Of a DNA stretch of 9,569 nt, positions 6,637 through 9,569 are shown piece after piece (within the stretch, counting starts at the first letter, position 1; each line of letters opens with the position of its first letter). Origin of the DNA: an uncultured Bacteroidia bacterium (GTDB lineage: Bacteria; Bacteroidota; Bacteroidia; Bacteroidales; UBA932); NCBI GenBank assembly GCA_902766985.1, contig CACXFP010000077.1:1-9569 (forward strand). Reading direction: 5' to 3'. The position numbers were made by a program, and so were the translations under genes. The notes under the pieces are model-generated. The model saw only the letters and a list, made by a program, of their open reading frames with translations. It was not told the DNA's origin and did no database searches.

Positions 6637-8508
6637 ATGGGTAAAATTATTGGAATCGACTTGGGTACCACCAATTCGTGCGTAGCCGTGATGGAAGGCA
6701 ACCAGCCTACCGTCATCATCAACAATGAGGGAGAAAGGACGACCCCTTCCGTAGTGGCTTTTACCGACGGAGGCGAGAGGAAGATTGGAAACCCTGCAAA
6801 GCGTCAGGCCATCACCAATCCCCAGAAAACCGTATTCTCCATCAAGAGGTTCATGGGTGAGACCTATGACCAGGTAAATAAAGAGATCGCCCGCGTGCCC
6901 TATAAGGTCGCCAGGGGCGAAAACAACACTCCGAGGGTGGACATTGACGGACGTCTGTACACTCCTCAGGAAATATCTGCAATGATTCTCCAGAAGATGA
7001 AGAAAACCGCGGAGGACTATCTCAGGCAGGATGTCACGGAGGCCGTGATCACCGTCCCCGCATATTTCTCCGATTCCCAGAGGCAGGCCACCAAGGAGGC
7101 CGGAAAGATCGCCGGACTGGATGTGAAGAGGATCATCAACGAGCCGACCGCAGCGGCCCTTGCCTATGGCCTTGACAAGAAGAACAAGGACATGAAGGTC
7201 GCGGTTTACGACCTTGGCGGCGGTACCTTCGATATCTCCATACTCGAGCTTGGCGGAGGCGTGTTCGAAGTCAAGTCCACCAACGGCGACACCCACCTCG
7301 GAGGAGACGACTTCGACCAGGTCATCATCGACTGGCTTGCCGGAGAATTCGCTTCGGAGAACGGCGGAATAGACCTCAAGAAGGACCCTATGGCCCTCCA
7401 GAGGCTGAAGGAAGCTGCCGAGAAGGCGAAGATCGAGCTTTCCAGCCAGACCTCTTCCGAAATCAACCTTCCTTACATCATGCCTGTGGACGGCGTGCCC
7501 AAGCATCTTGTCAAGACCCTTACCAGGGCCAGGTTCGAGCAGCTCTGCGACAGCCTCTTCCAGAAGACCATCGAGCCTTGCCGCCAGGCCCTCGCCGACG
7601 CGCATCTGAGCGCTTCCGACATTGACGAGGTACTGCTCGTGGGCGGTTCCACCCGTATACCCAAGATACAGGAGATTGTCAAGGATTTCTTCGGCAAGGA
7701 GCCCAACAAGAGTGTCAACCCCGACGAGGTGGTCGCTATCGGAGCTTCCATCCAGGGTGGTGTGCTCGCAGGTGACGTGAAGGATGTCCTCCTTCTCGAC
7801 GTGACCCCTCTTTCCCTCGGTATCGAGACTCTTGGCGGCGTGATGACGAAGCTCATCGAGTCCAATACCACCATCCCTGCCCGCAAGTCCCAGGTGTTCT
7901 CAACGGCAGCCGACAACCAGCCTTCCGTCGAGATCAGGGTGCTCCAGGGAGAGCGTCCCATGGCCAAAGACAACAAGCAGATCGGAGTCTTCCATCTTGA
8001 CGGGATCGCTCCCGCCCCCAGAGGCGTGCCCCAGATCGAGGTTACCTTTGACATCGACGCCAACGGTATCCTGAACGTGTCCGCGAAGGACAAGGCCACC
8101 GGCAAGGAGCAGAATATTCGTATCGAGGCATCCTCCGGACTCTCCGACGATGAGATCAAGCGCATGCGCGACGAGGCCAAGGCCAACGAGGCTGCCGACA
8201 GGGAGGAGAAGGAACGTGTCGACAAGATCAACAATGCGGACGCGCTCTGCTTCCAGACCGAGAAGTTCCTCAAGGAGAACGGTGACAAGATTCCTTCCGA
8301 CATGAGGGGACCTGTTGACACAGCCCTCTCCGGACTGAAGGATGCGGTGAAGAACCAGAACATCTCCGATATCGACCGCTATACCTCCGACCTGAACAAT
8401 GCCATGCAGACGGCATATCAGGCGATGGCGGGTCAGGCCGGCCCCCAGGGCCCCCAGGGTCCCCAGCCGGGTCCACAGGACGGCCCCCAGGCTCCTGACG
8501 AGCAGTAA
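6637..8508 (+). CDS. dnaK: Hsp70 chaperone DnaK
   Basis: This ATP-driven cytoplasmic chaperone binds exposed hydrophobic peptide segments and cycles with DnaJ and GrpE. The 623-residue protein has the complete Hsp70 layout. The nucleotide-binding domain has phosphate loop DLGTTNS at 8-14, [11 protein letters not shown] at 168-178, DLGGGTFD at 192-199 and [10 protein letters not shown] at 333-342. The interdomain linker VLLLDV is at 384-389, followed by the beta peptide-binding domain (about 390-505) and helical lid (about 505-600). The tail is odd: residues 602-623 are a Gly-Pro-Gln-rich stretch ending PDEQ, and the acidic EEVK-like end common in Gram-negative DnaK is absent. The ATG at 6637 starts the conserved [14 protein letters not shown]. 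The gene stands alone between a divergent gene and a strong terminator, with no grpE or dnaJ beside it. Confidence 0.98.
   Translation: MGKIIGIDLGTTNSCVAVMEGNQPTVIINNEGERTTPSVVAFTDGGERKIGNPAKRQAITNPQKTVFSIKRFMGETYDQVNKEIARVPYKVARGENNTPRVDIDGRLYTPQEISAMILQKMKKTAEDYLRQDVTEAVITVPAYFSDSQRQATKEAGKIAGLDVKRIINEPTAAALAYGLDKKNKDMKVAVYDLGGGTFDISILELGGGVFEVKSTNGDTHLGGDDFDQVIIDWLAGEFASENGGIDLKKDPMALQRLKEAAEKAKIELSSQTSSEINLPYIMPVDGVPKHLVKTLTRARFEQLCDSLFQKTIEPCRQALADAHLSASDIDEVLLVGGSTRIPKIQEIVKDFFGKEPNKSVNPDEVVAIGASIQGGVLAGDVKDVLLLDVTPLSLGIETLGGVMTKLIESNTTIPARKSQVFSTAADNQPSVEIRVLQGERPMAKDNKQIGVFHLDGIAPAPRGVPQIEVTFDIDANGILNVSAKDKATGKEQNIRIEASSGLSDDEIKRMRDEAKANEAADREEKERVDKINNADALCFQTEKFLKENGDKIPSDMRGPVDTALSGLKDAVKNQNISDIDRYTSDLNNAMQTAYQAMAGQAGPQGPQGPQPGPQDGPQAPDEQ
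8440..8490 (+). repeat. Short in-frame repeat GGN-CCN-CAG encoding Gly-Pro-Gln at the dnaK 3' end
   Basis: Three contiguous nine-base units (8440-8466) encode GPQ-GPQ-GPQ. Two further GPQ units follow at 8470-8478 and 8482-8490, separated by single codons. All use CAG for Gln, and the first two units are identical (GGCCCCCAG). Unit gain or loss by slippage would keep the reading frame and only change tail length. Confidence 0.8.
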
Positions 8509-8523
8509 GGCATTTACATTTCG

Positions 8524-8557
8524 AGCCGCTGTGCCCCCGGGCGCGGCGGCTTTTTTT
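8524..8557 (+). terminator. Intrinsic (rho-independent) terminator of dnaK
   Basis: A GC-rich stem is formed by 8524-8535 and 8540-8551: twelve pairs including two G-T wobbles, with a four-base loop. It is followed directly by a run of seven T (8551-8557). It starts 16 bases after the dnaK stop codon, which supports dnaK being the last gene of its transcript. Confidence 0.9.
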
Positions 8558-8575
8558 ATGTTCCGGCAAATTGGC

Positions 8576-8583
8576 TATCTTTG
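8576..8583 (+). promoter_or_regulatory. Bacteroides-type -7 element for the nucleoside hydrolase gene
   Basis: TATCTTTG fits TAnnTTTG exactly. The end of the dnaK terminator T-tract (TTTATG, about 8555-8560) lies at roughly the -33 distance and is a partial match to TTTG. Transcription would begin near 8590, giving a leader of roughly 14 bases before the ATG at 8604. The promoter is therefore packed directly against the preceding terminator. Confidence 0.55.
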
Positions 8584-8603
8584 TAAGAAAAGTATTGCTG
8601 AAA

Positions 8604-9569
8604 ATGAAAAGGATATTATTCATTCTTTGCACTTTTTCCATCCTCCTCGCCTCATGCGGGCGTAAGCCGGCCGCGGAAGGGAAGGCTCCGCTTTCCGTCA
8701 TAATGGAGACCGACCTCGGCAATGACATCGATGATGCCATCGCCCTCGCTTTGCTCTACAAGTATCTTGACGACGGGAAGATACGCCTTCTCGCCATCAA
8801 TATCAACAAGAACGGAGACGCCCCTGCCGGATATGCCGACATACTCAACACCTGGTACGGATATCCTGACATTCCGGTAGGCATAATCCACGATGGTGCG
8901 GAATGTGAGAACGATGCCGAGGTAAATTATGCCAAGGCCGTAGTGCAGATGGCCGGCCCTGACGGGAAACCGCTTTTCGCCGGTTCCGGTGCGGATCCCG
9001 CTGCCCGTCCTGAGGCGGTGACCCTCTACAGGAAGATTCTTTCAACTGAGCCGGATTCGTCCGTTACGATCGTGTCGGTTGGTTTCTCGACAAACCTTGC
9101 GCGGCTTCTGGATTCCCCGGCGGATGAATATTCTCCGCTGTCAGGAGAAGAGCTGGTCGCCAAGAAGGTCAGGCTTCTCGTGACCATGGCCGGGCGTTTC
9201 GACGGCACCGATCACCATGAGTACAATGTGATCAAGGACATTCCCGCCGCCCAGGCTGTATTCGGAAGATGGCCGACCCCGGTGGTCACTTCACCCTTCG
9301 AGCTCGGTATCCGTGTCGAGTATCCGGGGGAGAGCATAGCCGATGATTTCACCTGGACAGACCGACATCCCGTCGTTGAAGCGTACAAAGCCTACTTGCC
9401 CATGCCTTACGACCGGCCTTCTTGGGATCCTACGGCCGTGCTTTATGCAGTTGAAGGCGGGGATTGGTTCGGTATCTCCGCGCCCGGCAGGATCGAGGTC
9501 TCGGATGAAGGATCGACTTATTTCACAGAAGACCCTTCCGGGCGGCACCGCTATCTTTCCGTTTCAGAC
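8604..9569 (+). CDS. Secreted lipoprotein nucleoside hydrolase, IUNH family (3' truncated by window end)
   Basis: The frame is open from ATG 8604 to the last base, giving 322 residues without a stop. It starts with a lipoprotein signal (MKRILFILCTFSILLASC), with lipobox LASC and the lipidated Cys at residue 18. The residues after the Cys (GRKPAAEG) are not the acidic surface-export signal of Bacteroidota, so a periplasm-facing anchor is more likely. The nucleoside hydrolase calcium/ribose site appears as ETDLGNDIDDAIAL at 35-48. Further family features are VSVGFSTNLARLL at 157-169, HEYNVIKD at 205-212 and WDPTAVLYAV at 274-283, where D275 matches the C-terminal metal-binding Asp. Such enzymes cleave nucleosides to base and ribose, consistent with nucleoside scavenging. 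The leading position is Glu rather than the usual Asp, and the loop has two extra residues compared with DxDxGxDD. Substrate preference cannot be predicted. It has its own promoter after the dnaK terminator. Confidence 0.88.
   Translation, partial: MKRILFILCTFSILLASCGRKPAAEGKAPLSVIMETDLGNDIDDAIALALLYKYLDDGKIRLLAININKNGDAPAGYADILNTWYGYPDIPVGIIHDGAECENDAEVNYAKAVVQMAGPDGKPLFAGSGADPAARPEAVTLYRKILSTEPDSSVTIVSVGFSTNLARLLDSPADEYSPLSGEELVAKKVRLLVTMAGRFDGTDHHEYNVIKDIPAAQAVFGRWPTPVVTSPFELGIRVEYPGESIADDFTWTDRHPVVEAYKAYLPMPYDRPSWDPTAVLYAVEGGDWFGISAPGRIEVSDEGSTYFTEDPSGRHRYLSVSD

Noticed and set aside
6487..8363. Long open frames antisense to dnaK (6487-7605 and 7473-8363)
   Set aside because: Their translations are low-complexity shadows of the conserved DnaK frame, with no motifs and no plausible start region.
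8399..8665. An 88-codon forward frame spanning the dnaK end, the terminator and the next promoter
   Set aside because: It runs through a strong intrinsic terminator and promoter in a frame different from both real genes and encodes no recognisable sequence.
1..9569. Mobile element, CRISPR array, tRNA, phage or defence cassette
   Set aside because: No transposase, integrase, regularly spaced repeats, cloverleaf-like sequence or defence-related domain was visible, and the gene content is that of a chromosomal core region.

Overview
The window reads as an ordinary chromosomal segment of a member of the Bacteroidota, most likely order Bacteroidales. Three things support this. The leucyl-tRNA synthetase carries the insertions typical of Bacteroides-type enzymes. 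Three of the intergenic gaps contain matches to the Bacteroides -7 promoter element TAnnTTTG (4792-4799 and 8576-8583 on the + strand, 6505-6512 on the - strand). Gene starts are preceded by A-rich leaders rather than strong Shine-Dalgarno sites. The DNA is moderately GC-rich, with frequent AGG arginine codons; I would not name a genus from this.

Layout. Positions 1-63 are the last 20 codons of an unrecognised gene. A tight forward cluster follows: leuS (80-2845) and two tandem YitT-family membrane protein genes (2847-3770 and 3757-4719). The first starts one base after the leuS stop and the second overlaps the first by 14 bp. A 115-bp gap with a strong 11-bp inverted repeat and a candidate promoter leads into a membrane-anchored AraC-type regulator (4835-5779). 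That gene converges on, and overlaps by 14 bp, a minus-strand RluA-family pseudouridine synthase (5766-6485). A 151-bp divergent gap with two inverted repeats separates it from dnaK (6637-8508). A textbook intrinsic terminator (8524-8557) closes dnaK, and a new promoter drives a lipoprotein nucleoside hydrolase (8604 to the window end, truncated there).

How the genes relate. leuS, dnaK and the pseudouridine synthase are translation and proteostasis housekeeping genes. The YitT pair are probable inner-membrane transporters or sensors of unknown substrate. The AraC-like protein looks like an orphan membrane-tethered transcription factor with no obvious cognate target beyond its own neighbourhood. 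The nucleoside hydrolase is exported and probably salvages nucleosides in the periplasm. I see no mobile element, CRISPR array, tRNA, rRNA, toxin-antitoxin or defence module.

I did not find a convincing undescribed system. The features most worth a second look are the Gly-Pro-Gln tail of DnaK that replaces the usual acidic C-terminal motif, the paired inverted repeats in the dnaK leader, the palindrome straddling the upstream promoter region of the membrane AraC gene, and the overlapping YitT tandem. No gene-free stretch exceeds 300 bases.
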